Below, in pieces: positions 16,883-25,600 of a DNA stretch of 41,450 nucleotides. This DNA comes from an uncultured Oscillospiraceae bacterium. Its GTDB lineage: Bacteria; Bacillota; Clostridia; Oscillospirales; Ruminococcaceae. A program made the translations under genes and the position numbers. The DNA is taken from NCBI GenBank assembly GCA_910589145.1, contig CAJUSD010000030.1, positions 1 through 41,450 on the forward strand, written 5' to 3'. The notes beneath the pieces were generated by a model. It was not told the origin of the DNA, did not search any database, and saw only the letters and a program-made list of their open reading frames with translations. Each line of letters begins with the position of its first letter. Within the stretch, counting starts at the first letter, position 1.

Positions 16883-18127
16883 TCAGTTTGAGTTTGAGGG
16901 AGAAATTACGGCGTTATCTGTTTTAGTATCCACATTCTTATTTGTTTCATTCCTACATACGCGGCCGGCATATCGTCCGCCGGGCATCGCATAAGCCCAT
17001 CCGCTCATTTCCAAACCGGTCAGAGCCTGCATCAGCTCATCCATCTGTAATTTGGAAGCTTCTGAAAGCTGTTCAGGATATTGGCCATCTTCCGTCAGGC
17101 AGGGAAGCAGTCTGCGTTCCAGTTCGCCTAAGTCCTCTTCAGGCGTTTGAGGGAAAAGAATTTCCTCTTGCTTCAATTCTGCCATCACAGGAGGCTCCGG
17201 CCCCTTTTTTCTTGTCCTATGCTCTGGAAAGGACATAGACGGAAGCGCATAATCTTCTAAAATCTGTTTTGCGTTTGAAATAGGAACAGCGCCCTGTCTG
17301 AGAAGATCTACAGCCCATTTACCTGCGGCTGTTGTAATATCCCAAGGAACTACAAAAATATCCCTGCCCTGTTCCAAACCATGATGAAATGTAATAGAAG
17401 TTCCGCTTCTTTCCCGTCCTTCCACTAAAACAACACCCTGCGCCAAACCGGATATAAGGCGGTTCCTGCTATGATAGGTACGTTTCCAGTCGATTGCCAT
17501 ATTGGGAGGACATTCGCTGATAACAGCCCCGCCGTTCTGAATCACTTTGTGCCAAAGATATTCATTTTCAGGAGGGGAGATTGTTTCAAGCCCGCAGGGC
17601 ATAACTGCGATGGTTTTACCCTTTCCGGCAATAGCCCCCAAATGACAGGAAGCGTCAATTCCCATTGCCAAACCGCTGACAACTGCTGCCCCGGAAGCCG
17701 CCAAATCATGTGCAATATTCCAAGCAGTGTGCAGCCCTGTTGAAGAACAGCGGCGGGTTCCCACCATTGCAACGGAAAGCGAGGCCTCATTTATAAATTG
17801 CAGGCTGCCCAGCACAAAAAGGACTGCAGGCATGGCATAAATATTACGAAGGTTTTCAGGATATTCCTCATCTTCAGGCGTAAGGATACGGCATCCCAAC
17901 TGTTCACAGTCGGAAAGGATGGTTTCGATTTTAGCCACATCTGGATGATGGAGAACCTGCAGTTCCTGGGAAGTCAGCTTTTCCATCTGCCGCCAAAGTT
18001 TTTCTCCGCTGCGGTAAAAATCAATTGCCGTATTGGAATGCTCTAAAACCCAATTTATTTTATGACTGCCCACGCCGAAAGCCTGCTGCAATGCAAGCCA
18101 GAATTTAGTCGTTCTTAAATCGGCCAT
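16883..18127 (-). CDS. dprA: DNA-processing protein DprA (Smf)
   Basis: DprA binds incoming single-stranded DNA and loads RecA during natural transformation. The Rossmann-like core is clear: LSVAMVGTRRCSSTGL, VVSGLAMGIDASCHLGAI, AVMPCGLE, YHSRNRLISGLAQGVVLVEG and the SGTSITFHHGLEQGRDIFVVPW block. A C-terminal winged-helix segment follows (EQLSEASKLQMDELMQALTGLEMSGW). I start it at the ATG at 18127 (MADLRTTKFW), 11 nt after GGGGGAG, giving 414 residues. The frame is open further upstream, but that extension is hydrophobic, lacks a ribosome site and does not look like DprA. It follows the SpoU methyltransferase gene by 49 nt. Confidence 0.92.
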   Translation of the reverse strand: MADLRTTKFWLALQQAFGVGSHKINWVLEHSNTAIDFYRSGEKLWRQMEKLTSQELQVLHHPDVAKIETILSDCEQLGCRILTPEDEEYPENLRNIYAMPAVLFVLGSLQFINEASLSVAMVGTRRCSSTGLHTAWNIAHDLAASGAAVVSGLAMGIDASCHLGAIAGKGKTIAVMPCGLETISPPENEYLWHKVIQNGGAVISECPPNMAIDWKRTYHSRNRLISGLAQGVVLVEGRERSGTSITFHHGLEQGRDIFVVPWDITTAAGKWAVDLLRQGAVPISNAKQILEDYALPSMSFPEHRTRKKGPEPPVMAELKQEEILFPQTPEEDLGELERRLLPCLTEDGQYPEQLSEASKLQMDELMQALTGLEMSGWAYAMPGGRYAGRVCRNETNKNVDTKTDNAVISPSNSN

Positions 18128-18176
18128 AATAGTTGAATCTCCCCCTTGCAATAGGTAAAGACGGTAGTTTTTATGT

Positions 18177-18959
18177 TCAGCGTTTCCTGGTGGTTTCCCA
18201 AATACAAACAGCAGCGGCAGCAGCAGCATTAAGGGATTGGGCACGGCCTGCCATTGGGATAACAACAGTATTATCGCAGGAATGGATTACATCCTGCGGC
18301 AGTCCATTGCCTTCATTCCCAATTACAACACAACTGCCCATTCCTAAAGTTGCTTTCGTAATATCTACAGCAGAATCTGTCAGAGCGGCAGCATAAGTGC
18401 GGATTCCTTCCTTTTTCAACAGTTCTACAGCCTGGATGCCGTTTTCAGCCATTTTAACAGGCATACGCAAAATACTCCCCATACCTGCCCGCAGGACTTT
18501 CGGACTGAAAAAGTCCGGGCAGTCCCTGGTAATAATCAAGCCGCTGATTCCAAAAGCTTCAGCAGTTCTCACAATGGTTCCAACATTTCCGGGATCTTGT
18601 AAGGAGCACAGCGCTAGATATATGCCGTCTTTTTGAACTTTAAAATCTAAATCTGGTATGGGGAAAATACAGAAGATCCCCTGGGAAGTTATTGTTCCGC
18701 TGATCTTATCAGCTACTGCTTTGGGGATAACGGCGCAGCGTTCGGAAGCTTGCAAAATCTTTTGAGTTTGGGGATACTTTTCCAATGCCTCTGCTGTAAC
18801 AAGGGCAGTAATGGGATGGAAACCGTTTTGGACGGCATCTCCGGCAATCCTTGCCCCTTCCAACAAAAAACGTCCAGTTTCACGGCGGAAACGATTGGAA
18901 CTGCTGAGTTTGACAAATTCTTTGATTAAGGGGTTTTCTTTTGAACGGATTTCATCCAA
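18177..18959 (-). CDS. SpoU/TrmH-family RNA 2'-O-methyltransferase (RlmB/TsnR-like)
   Basis: This SPOUT-class enzyme methylates ribose 2'-OH in rRNA or tRNA. The 260 residues comprise an N-terminal substrate-binding domain (RSKENPLIKEFVKLSS...FLLEGARI) and the knotted SPOUT domain with the three family motifs: DPGNVGTIVRTAEAFG near residue 121, CVVIGNEGNGLP near 207, and IPMAGRAQSLNAAAAAAVCIWE near the end. The exact target nucleotide is not readable from sequence. In many Firmicutes such a gene lies near rplT or pheS. Here it lies between the rplT operon and dprA. Confidence 0.9.
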   Translation of the reverse strand: MDEIRSKENPLIKEFVKLSSSNRFRRETGRFLLEGARIAGDAVQNGFHPITALVTAEALEKYPQTQKILQASERCAVIPKAVADKISGTITSQGIFCIFPIPDLDFKVQKDGIYLALCSLQDPGNVGTIVRTAEAFGISGLIITRDCPDFFSPKVLRAGMGSILRMPVKMAENGIQAVELLKKEGIRTYAAALTDSAVDITKATLGMGSCVVIGNEGNGLPQDVIHSCDNTVVIPMAGRAQSLNAAAAAAVCIWETTRKR

Positions 18960-18983
18960 AATGCAGCCCTCCTAAATTATAAT

Positions 18984-19203
18984 AAAAGCAAATCTGCAGG
19001 CGCAAAAGCCGGGTTTCCAGGTTAAAGTACGCCATCTTATCAACTGTTGGTTAATTCGATAGCCGCAAGTAAAAAGTTTAAGGTTTGTTAAACTCTGGCG
19101 GGCTGGGTTCATCAAAGCTGAACTGGCGGCCAATGAACCTTCAAACCTTTTTAATCCGCTGTAATCTGTACTCATCTTAGGTTGTGCCTGCATATTAGCT
19201 TTT
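18984..19203 (-). mobile_element. Family E MITE-like element
   Basis: Imperfect 22-bp terminal inverted repeats lie at 18984-19005 and 19182-19203, with three mismatches (AAAAGC-AAT-TGCAGGC-CAA core). The interior, read on the minus strand, has CCTAAGATGAGTACAG, GCGGATTAAAAAGGTTTGAAGGT-type sequence and GGCCGCCAGTTCAGCTTTG. The same blocks recur near 7360-7640 and 29965-30050, and the ends alone recur at 26272-26320. It is non-coding. It fills the gap between the methyltransferase gene and the rplT terminator. Confidence 0.65.
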
Positions 19204-19216
19204 ATATAATAAAATT

Positions 19217-19260
19217 GGGGACTGCCGCGAAATGACTGGAAATCATTAGGCAGCAGCCCC
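19217..19260 (-). terminator. Terminator of the infC-rpmI-rplT operon
   Basis: GGGGCTGCTGCC and GGCAGTCCCC pair across a central loop. On the minus strand the stem is followed by AATTTTATTATAT. It lies 32 nt after the rplT stop. Confidence 0.75.
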
Positions 19261-19292
19261 TAAAAAGGAACATAGTACAAACTACCCAAAAA

Positions 19293-19646
19293 TTACAGGG
19301 CAGCTTTCGCCTTTTCGGTTAAGGCAGTAAAGGCAGCGGCGTCGTGAATCGCAATCTCAGACAGCATTTTTCTGTTGAGGGTCACGCCGGCTTTCTTCAA
19401 ACCATTCATGAAAGTGGAATAATTCATTCCATTCATTTTGCAGGCAGCGGAAATACGGGTAATCCAAAGACTTCTGAAATTTCTCTTTTTCTGTTTGCGT
19501 CCAATATAGGCATATTGCCCGGACTTCATAACCGCTTCTTTTGCTACGCGGAAAAGTTTGCTTTTAGCGCCATAATAGCCCTTTGCCAGTTTGAGGACTT
19601 TCTTCCTTCTTTTGCGGGTCATCATTGCCCCTTTTATACGAGCCAT
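19293..19646 (-). CDS. rplT: 50S ribosomal protein L20
   Basis: L20 is an early 50S assembly protein and, in Firmicutes, the likely autoregulator of this operon through the infC leader. The 117 residues match the family. The start MARIKGAMMTRKRRKKVLKL is the classic L20 N terminus; YYGAKSKLFRVAKEAVMKSGQYAYIGRK and LWITRISAACKMNGMNYSTFM follow. It is strongly basic. It is 55 nt downstream of rpmI. Confidence 0.97.
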   Translation of the reverse strand: MARIKGAMMTRKRRKKVLKLAKGYYGAKSKLFRVAKEAVMKSGQYAYIGRKQKKRNFRSLWITRISAACKMNGMNYSTFMNGLKKAGVTLNRKMLSEIAIHDAAAFTALTEKAKAAL

Positions 19647-19701
19647 TTATCTTATACCTCCATTGTTCGGGAATCATCCGGTGATTCTAGTCTGTCTGCG
19701 A

Positions 19702-19899
19702 TTATTTGTAAGGAATTAAAACCTTAATAATCGGAGCGTTGGTCTTATCGGCAAAAGCGCCTTTGCGAAGAAGCCTCTTGCGCTTGGTAGACTTCTTGTT
19801 AAGAATATGGCTTTTGTATGCATGAGCGCGTTTTACTTTTCCGTTTTTAGTCAGGCTAAAGCGCTTTTTAGCGCCGCTGTGGGTTTTAATCTTTGGCAT
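19702..19899 (-). CDS. rpmI: 50S ribosomal protein L35
   Basis: This is a 65-residue basic protein with the L35 signature: MPKIKTHSGAKKRFSLTKNGKVKR at the N terminus, AYKSHILNKKSTKRKRLLRK in the middle, and a C-terminal IIKVLIPYK. AGGAGG stands before the ATG. It is in the conserved infC-rpmI-rplT order, 19 nt after infC. Confidence 0.97.
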   Translation of the reverse strand: MPKIKTHSGAKKRFSLTKNGKVKRAHAYKSHILNKKSTKRKRLLRKGAFADKTNAPIIKVLIPYK

Positions 19900-19918
19900 A
19901 GTGGGATTTCCTCCTTGT

Positions 19919-20437
19919 CTACTTTACAGCCTTAGCTGAAAGGATAACAGCCATACTGCGTCCTTCCATTTTCGGCGCTTTATCCATTGTCCCGTATTCT
20001 GCACAAGCGTCTACAAAACGGGAAATCAACGTTTGGCCCAGTTCCGGGTGCGCCATTTCACGGCCTCTGAACCTTACGGACACCTTAACCTTATCGCCGC
20101 TCTTGAGAAACTTAATGGCATTATTGACTTTGGTATCAAAGTCATGCACGTCGATATTCAGTGACAGGCGTACCTCTTTGGTATCAATGACCTTTTGATT
20201 TTTCCTTGCCTCTTTTTCGCGCTTGGCTTTTTCAAAACGGAACTTTCCATAATCCATGATCCGGCATACCGGCGGGACTGCCTGGGGAGCTATCTTGACC
20301 AGGTCAAGGTTCCGCTCCAATGCCAATTTCATTGCATCCTTGGCACTCATGATGCCAAGTTGGGTTCCGTCGTCGCCAACTACCCGAATTTCCCTGTCCC
20401 TGATTTCCTCGTTAATCTGTAGTTCCTTATTGCTAAT
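19919..20437 (-). CDS. infC: Translation initiation factor IF-3, ATT start codon
   Basis: IF-3 binds the 30S subunit and discriminates the initiator tRNA and start codon. I start it at the ATT at 20437: GGAGGTG lies seven bases upstream and the product begins (M)SNKELQINEEIRDREIRVV, the usual IF-3 N terminus, giving 172 residues. The longer ATG-initiated frame to 20554 would read through the attenuator leader and adds sequence unlike IF-3. Core motifs are CRIMDYGKFRFEKAKREKEARKNQ, EVRLSLNIDVHDFDTK and KVSVRFRGREMAHPELG. A rare AUU/AUA start in infC is a known autoregulatory feature, because IF-3 rejects such codons. Confidence 0.93.
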   Translation of the reverse strand: MSNKELQINEEIRDREIRVVGDDGTQLGIMSAKDAMKLALERNLDLVKIAPQAVPPVCRIMDYGKFRFEKAKREKEARKNQKVIDTKEVRLSLNIDVHDFDTKVNNAIKFLKSGDKVKVSVRFRGREMAHPELGQTLISRFVDACAEYGTMDKAPKMEGRSMAVILSAKAVK

Positions 20438-20670
20438 GGGAAAGCACCTCCATTGCGTAAATAGCGTTATGCGTTTAACGTTTGGTTTTTGCTGACTGTG
20501 TTTTTTGAAAACCTTTTTGGTATATCCAAAAAAATAGGCGTAGACCTTCCTCAAAGTCTGCGCTCAATACAATCAATTCCTATAAATATAGGAATTTTTT
20601 CCGTATTGACCATGCCGTCCGCAGAAAAGGGAGGCAGGTGAGAACTCTAAGGTTGTTCTGCTTTGTTTTC
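20438..20670 (-). promoter_or_regulatory. infC leader, L20-type attenuator
   Basis: The roughly 230-nt untranslated leader between the promoter and infC includes an AATTCCTATA/TATAGGAATT hairpin (about 20576-20595) and, downstream, an intrinsic terminator. The terminator has stems GCGCAGAC (20556-20563) and GTCTACGC (20538-20545), followed on the minus strand by CTATTTTTTT. This is the arrangement of L20 leaders that control infC-rpmI-rplT by premature termination in Firmicutes. The assignment rests on position and the terminator, not on an alignment. Confidence 0.75.
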
Positions 20671-20676
20671 CCACTA

Positions 20677-20705
20677 AGTATAATAGATAGAACCGTATTT
20701 GTCAA
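20677..20705 (-). promoter_or_regulatory. Sigma-A promoter of infC-rpmI-rplT
   Basis: TTGACA (20700-20705) and TATACT (20677-20682) on the minus strand are separated by exactly 17 bp. Transcription would begin near 20670, giving a long leader before the infC ATT codon. Confidence 0.85.
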
Positions 20706-20753
20706 GAATTTTTTTAGAAATTCTGTCTGACTGACCGAAGTTATTATATGTAA

Positions 20754-20798
20754 CCCTTTTATTTCCTGGTCAGGGTGTCAAACCGGGAAATAAAAGGG
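20754..20798. repeat. Inverted repeat with perfect 13-bp arms
   Basis: CCCTTTTATTTCC at 20754-20766 pairs with GGAAATAAAAGGG at 20786-20798 across a 19-nt loop. It lies between the infC promoter and the palindrome that follows rdgB. It may add to termination of the smc-ftsY-rdgB transcript. Confidence 0.65.
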
Positions 20799-20814
20799 GA
20801 GTTAAGAACAATAG

Positions 20815-20882
20815 GAGCCTATCCCAAAATGATCCGCGCCCAGACTGCGCAGTCTGGGCGCGGATCATTTTGGGATAGGCTC
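20815..20882. repeat. 68-bp perfect palindrome abutting the rdgB stop codon
   Basis: The sequence GAGCCTATCCCAAAATGATC... reads identically on both strands from 20815 to 20882, centred on GCGC at 20847-20850. As RNA it would form a hairpin of more than 30 bp. Its edge is the last base of the rdgB TAG stop. There is no clear U tract, so it is either an unusual terminator or the collapsed ends of an inserted element. GAGCCTATCCCA recurs at 33142-33153. Confidence 0.85.
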
Positions 20883-21493
20883 TAAATAGAATCTGCCAAG
20901 AAAAGAGATAGTTCTTTTTTAAAATTCACCATAGCTTTTCCACGATGGCTGATGGAGTCTTTTTCCTCCCCAGACATTTCAGCAAAGCTTTTTCCCCCTG
21001 CATAGAAGATAGGATCATATCCAAAGCCTCCGTTTCCCGCCTTGGAAAAACCAATGTGCCCTTCGCAAACGCCGCGGCATTGGAGCGTTTTTCCATTTGG
21101 AAAAGTGCAGCAAATCGCACTGACAAAACGGGCAGTTCTTCTTTCTTTGGGGATTCCCTCCATACGTTTTAAAACTAAATCCATACGTTCATCATCTGAA
21201 GCGCCTGCGCCTAAAATTTCCGCGCCATACCGCGCAGTGAATACCCCTGGAGCTCCGTCCAACGCATCAATGCAAAGACCGGAATCGTCCGCAAAAGCCG
21301 GAAGCCCAGTGGCCCGGCAGATTGCATCCGCTTTCAAAAAGGCGTTTTCCTCAAAGGTTGCTCCGGTTTCGTCTACATCTAATTCAGCGCAAACCTCCGA
21401 CCATGAAATAATTTCAACTGGGAGCCCATCTAAAAGCCTGCGGAATTCCTCCAATTTACCCTTGTTTTTTGTTGCAGCGACTAATTTCAGCAT
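20882..21493 (-). CDS. rdgB: XTP/dITP diphosphatase (RdgB/HAM1)
   Basis: This housecleaning enzyme hydrolyses non-canonical purine triphosphates such as ITP, dITP and XTP. Its 203 residues are typical. Motifs are KLVAATKNKGKLEEF at the N terminus, TFEENAFLKADAI, FADDSGLCIDALDGAPGVFTARY near residue 66, GFGYDPIFY near 155 and SHRGKAMVNF near the C terminus. AGGAGAG precedes the ATG. It starts 24 nt after the ftsY stop and so belongs to the smc-ftsY-rdgB run. Its stop codon overlaps the 68-bp palindrome. Confidence 0.96.
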   Translation of the reverse strand: MLKLVAATKNKGKLEEFRRLLDGLPVEIISWSEVCAELDVDETGATFEENAFLKADAICRATGLPAFADDSGLCIDALDGAPGVFTARYGAEILGAGASDDERMDLVLKRMEGIPKERRTARFVSAICCTFPNGKTLQCRGVCEGHIGFSKAGNGGFGYDPIFYAGGKSFAEMSGEEKDSISHRGKAMVNFKKELSLFLADSI

Positions 21494-21517
21494 TTTTCAA
21501 TCGCTCTCCTTATGCAA

Positions 21518-22435
21518 TTAACTTTCCACTGGCGCAAATAATGCTTCTACAAATTCTTTTGGTTCAAATGGCTGCAAATCGTCCAGTTGTTCCCCAACGC
21601 CGACATATTTAATTGGAATTTGCAGTTCCTGCTTAATAGCGATTACCACCCCGCCTTTTGCAGTACCGTCCAGTTTCGTTAAAATAATCCCTGTCAGTCC
21701 TGCGGCTTCCTGGAAAGTCCTTGCCTGCATGACTGCATTTTGTCCAGTTGTCGCATCAAGCACCAGCAAAACCTCTAAATCTGCGTCAGGGGCTTCCCTG
21801 TGAATGACTCTGGAAATTTTGGAAAGCTCGTCCATAAGGTTTTTCTTATTATGAAGCCTTCCGGCAGTATCGCAGATTACCACATCAGAACCCCTTGCCT
21901 TGCCGGCGGCAAGGGTGTCAAATACAACGGCTGCTGGATCAGAGCCTTCGTTTTGCCGGATCATCTCAACCCCTGCCCGGCCTGCCCAAATTTGAAGCTG
22001 GTCGATTGCAGCGGCGCGGAAGGTATCAGCAGCTCCCAGCAGAACCTTTTTGCCGTCTGCTTTCAAATTGGCGGCCAGTTTACCAATTGTTGTTGTTTTC
22101 CCTACTCCGTTTACGCCGATTACCAGGACTATGGAAGGCTTTGTGGAAATATGAAGGGAAGCGTCTCCCTCCATCATTTCGGCAATAATCTCCTTCATTA
22201 ATTCTTTAACGCCGTCCCCGTCAGAAATTCCACGTTCTTTTACACCCTTTCGGAGCCTTGCACAAATTTCCTCCGCAGTGGATACTCCTACATCGGACAT
22301 AATTAAGGTTTCTTCCAACTCTTCAAAAAGTTCTTCGTCAATCGGCCGAAATGAATTAAAAATCCGTTCTACCTTCTGCATCATGGATTCTTTGGTTTTC
22401 TTCAGCCCTTCGCTGATCTTTTGAAAAAATCCCAT
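21518..22435 (-). CDS. ftsY: Signal recognition particle receptor FtsY
   Basis: This SRP GTPase docks ribosome-SRP complexes at the membrane. It has 305 residues with a short N-terminal helical part; the long acidic A domain of the E. coli protein is absent, as in many Firmicutes. GTPase motifs are GVNGVGKTTTIGKLA at about 107-121, DTFRAAAIDQL, CDTAGRLHNK, and TKLDGTAKGGVV near 255, with the closing YVGVGEQLDDLQPF. It follows smc, as in many Firmicutes, but a 165-bp repeat element separates them. Confidence 0.97.
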   Translation of the reverse strand: MGFFQKISEGLKKTKESMMQKVERIFNSFRPIDEELFEELEETLIMSDVGVSTAEEICARLRKGVKERGISDGDGVKELMKEIIAEMMEGDASLHISTKPSIVLVIGVNGVGKTTTIGKLAANLKADGKKVLLGAADTFRAAAIDQLQIWAGRAGVEMIRQNEGSDPAAVVFDTLAAGKARGSDVVICDTAGRLHNKKNLMDELSKISRVIHREAPDADLEVLLVLDATTGQNAVMQARTFQEAAGLTGIILTKLDGTAKGGVVIAIKQELQIPIKYVGVGEQLDDLQPFEPKEFVEALFAPVES

Positions 22436-22489
22436 TGGGTTTCCTCCTAAATATATTTTTTAACTTTAGCGGCTGCATTCGTCCTTTTA

Positions 22490-22654
22490 AGAACCTGTAT
22501 TTATAGCCGGGGGAAGCCGGAAGGGCGAGGTTTTTTCCCGCCGGACACAAGGAGATTTTCCGCAGCAATTTTGACGGATTGCAAGGGAAACCGACGCAGT
22601 ATGACGGGAAAAAGACCGGACAAACAGCGTTCAACGGCTGTGAATGCAGGTTCT
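22490..22654. mobile_element. Family C MITE-like element at the 3' end of smc
   Basis: This 165-bp unit has imperfect 20-bp terminal inverted repeats (22490-22509 and 22635-22654, three mismatches; AGAACCTG-ATT-A-AGCCG core). It contains a CCCGCCGGACACAAGGAG block and a CGACGCAGTATGACGGG block. The smc TAG stop at 22653-22655 overlaps its edge. There is no ORF. A related fragment lies at 8029-8066 in the opposite orientation. Confidence 0.65.
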
Positions 22655-25600
22655 AATTTGCTAGGGCCATATCTTTTGCGGCCGTTCCAACCTCCAGCTT
22701 TAACAATTTGGAAACCCCCTCCTCCTGCATGGTAACGCCATACAAAACGTCTGCTTCCTCCATTGTGCCCCGACGATGCGTAATCGAAATAAACTGGGTT
22801 CCCTGCGGGCCTCCAAGCCGTTTTAAATACTGGGCATACCGGCTGACGTTCACATCATCCAAAGCAGCTTCAATTTCATCTAACAGGCAGAAAGCAGCAG
22901 GCCGGTATTTCAGAATAGCGAAATAGATGGCAATTGCCACAAAGGCTTGTTCTCCGCCGGAAAGCAGCCCCAAATTTTTAATAATCTTCCCTGGCGGTTC
23001 CACAAAAATTTCGATACCACTTTCCAAAATGTGTTCCGGCTCGGTTAATTTTAGGCTGGCGCTTCCTCCGCCAAACAGCTCCACAAAAATTTTAGAAAAG
23101 TTTTCACTGATATGCCGAAAGCTGTCAGAAAAAGAGTGTTCCATTTGGGAGGTCAAATCAAGTATTAACTTTTCCAAGTTTGCCTTAGAGGTTTGTACAT
23201 CTTCAATCTGGTGTTTTAAAAAGAGATATCTTTCGTTGACCTCTTTGTATTCTTCCAGGGCGGAGAGGTTGACATTCCCCAAATCGCGGATTTTACTTTT
23301 CAGTTCCGAAAGCTCCCCTTGGGCAGCGAGCCTGTTTTCAGCAGGCTTGACCAGTTCGGAAGCTTGGGAGCGTGTAAGCTGGTACTCGTCCCACATTGCA
23401 GCTACAATACGGTCAAAGCTCCCCTGCAAAGCATTCTGCTGTTCCTCCAGCCTTGCCAGTTCTCTGGACATAGCTTCTTTTTGTTCGCTTTGTTCGCGGC
23501 TTCTTGCCCTTGACCTGGTCGTTTCGCCTTCAAGAGCCAGACGGCGTGCCGCGTTTTCTGTAATAGATTTTTCATCCTCCTGGTTCAGCTTGGTAAACTC
23601 TTTGTCCTGCTCTTCCAGCCTGACAATTTCCTCCTGGGCGGCGGCAATAGAGTCTTTCAAGGTTTTGACTTCTCCCTTTGCCCGTTCTAAGGCCCCGCTT
23701 TGGTCGTTCTGCTGCTGTCCAAGGCGGTCTTTTTCCTGCTGATGGAGCTGTATCTGTCCGGCGATCTGAGTTCCTTCTATCCGTTTTTCATTTTCTTGGG
23801 CAGAACAGTCGTCAATCTGCTGGCGTAAAGACTGCCGCAGCGAATCATTTGCAATTTCTTTTTCAGCGATTTCGGACAACTGTCCACGATACCGGAGAAG
23901 CACCTGGTCGGCATTGGTGTTGCGGGAATTAAGTTCCTCCATCCTGGCCTGCGTGTCTTTGAGTTCTTTTTGAATTAAAGCTTCCTGGCGCTCTAACTCG
24001 GCAAAACTCTGTTGGATTCTGGCTTGTTCGGACTGTCCACGGATAATATCCTCTCTGGCAATTCTGAGCTGTCCTTCTGCTTCCACCCGCTTCTGCTCCA
24101 ATTGCTTCATTTCCTGGCGGACAGCTTCGCCTTCTTCGTGAAAGGACTTTAACTCGGCAGATTTTTCTCCTGCCTGCTGCCTCAGGGCATCCATATCTAC
24201 CCGGCGGCTGAGGATCCCGGCGCCTTTTACCACAGAGCCTCCTGTAAAAGAGCCTCCTGTATTGATTACCTGTCCATCCAGGGTAACAATACGGAAGGAA
24301 AACCCGTTTTTCCGGGCAATTTCAGCGGCGCTGTCCAAATCCTTTACAACCGCCACACGTCCCAGTAAAGATTCTATAACTCCTATGTACTGCGGATCAA
24401 ACCGCACTAAATCGCTGCCCAGTCCCACAAAGGCAGGCTCCTGTTTCAGCCTGTTGATATCCAAACGTCTTCCTTTTACTGTAGTGAGGGGGAGGAGGGT
24501 AGCACGTCCGGCATTTTCCCGCTTTAAGGCTCCAATCGCTCTTTTAGCTGCTTCCTCATCATCAACGACAACATTTTGAATGGATGCGCCCAAAGCGGTT
24601 TCAATAGCCAGGGCGCAGTCCTTGCGGACATGGATTAAATCCGTCACCGCACCTCGGATTCCCTTTAAAATGCCGCTCCGTGCTTGGCGCAAAAGAAACT
24701 TAACGCTATTTTGCAGCCCCTCATGATTCTGTTCCATGGCTTCCAGAAGGGATGCCTTTTGATACAGACCGTCAATTTCCCTTTGCAAAGCTTTTTCTTT
24801 TTCCTCCCGCTGCTCCAATGCCCTCTGACGGGAAAGGTGTTTCATTTCAATTGCCTTTAATATATTTTGCAGGCTTTCTTCCTGCTGTTTGGCGGCTTGG
24901 GCAAGAGCCTCAAATTGAACCCTTTCATTTTCAATCCGGCGGCGGCTTTCTGTAAAGTCTAACTTTTGCCGTTCCAATTGCCCGGCGCGTTTGCGGGATT
25001 CTTCTATCAAAGAAGCCGCTGTAATCGCGTCAGCCTGAACCTGGCTTTGCTCTCCCAGAATTTGCTGACGTTCCAAGGCGAGCTTTGTTGCAAGGGTAAG
25101 CGCTTCCTGGTCCTGTCTGCGCAGGCTGTCCAATTTTTGAGACAATTCCCTTTGGGCAAAACCATTCTCTGACATAAGGGAATGATCTTCCTGAAGAAGC
25201 TTTTCCAACTCTGCCAAACGGTTTTTCAAAAGTCCGCCGGAAGCTTCTGCCTCTGCAATATCCCTTTCCAGCCTGCGGATATCCTGGGCGGCGTGTTCAA
25301 TATCATTGCGCCGCACTGCGCAGAGGGATTTGTTTTCAGCTATTTTTCCTTCCCGGTCTCGTATGTCCAGACGGCAGCGTTCTACCCTTGCCGAACACAT
25401 CTGCATTTGCTGATAGAGATTGGAAATTTCCTGCTCCAATGCGTCAGCCTGAGCTTCCAATGCCCCGTATTGCCGGCGGCTTATCTGGATCTTGTTGTCC
25501 TGTTCTTCCAGCTTTTGACGGCTTTCATTTAAATCAGATATCCAGATGGACAGCTCCAGCGTTTTTTTCTGTTCCGAAAGGTCCAGGAAAGTTTTCGCCT

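Noticed and set aside
18128..18265. N-terminal extension of dprA to 18265
   Set aside because: The extra 46 residues are hydrophobic, unlike DprA, overlap the end of the methyltransferase gene and have no ribosome site; GGGGGAG precedes the ATG at 18127.
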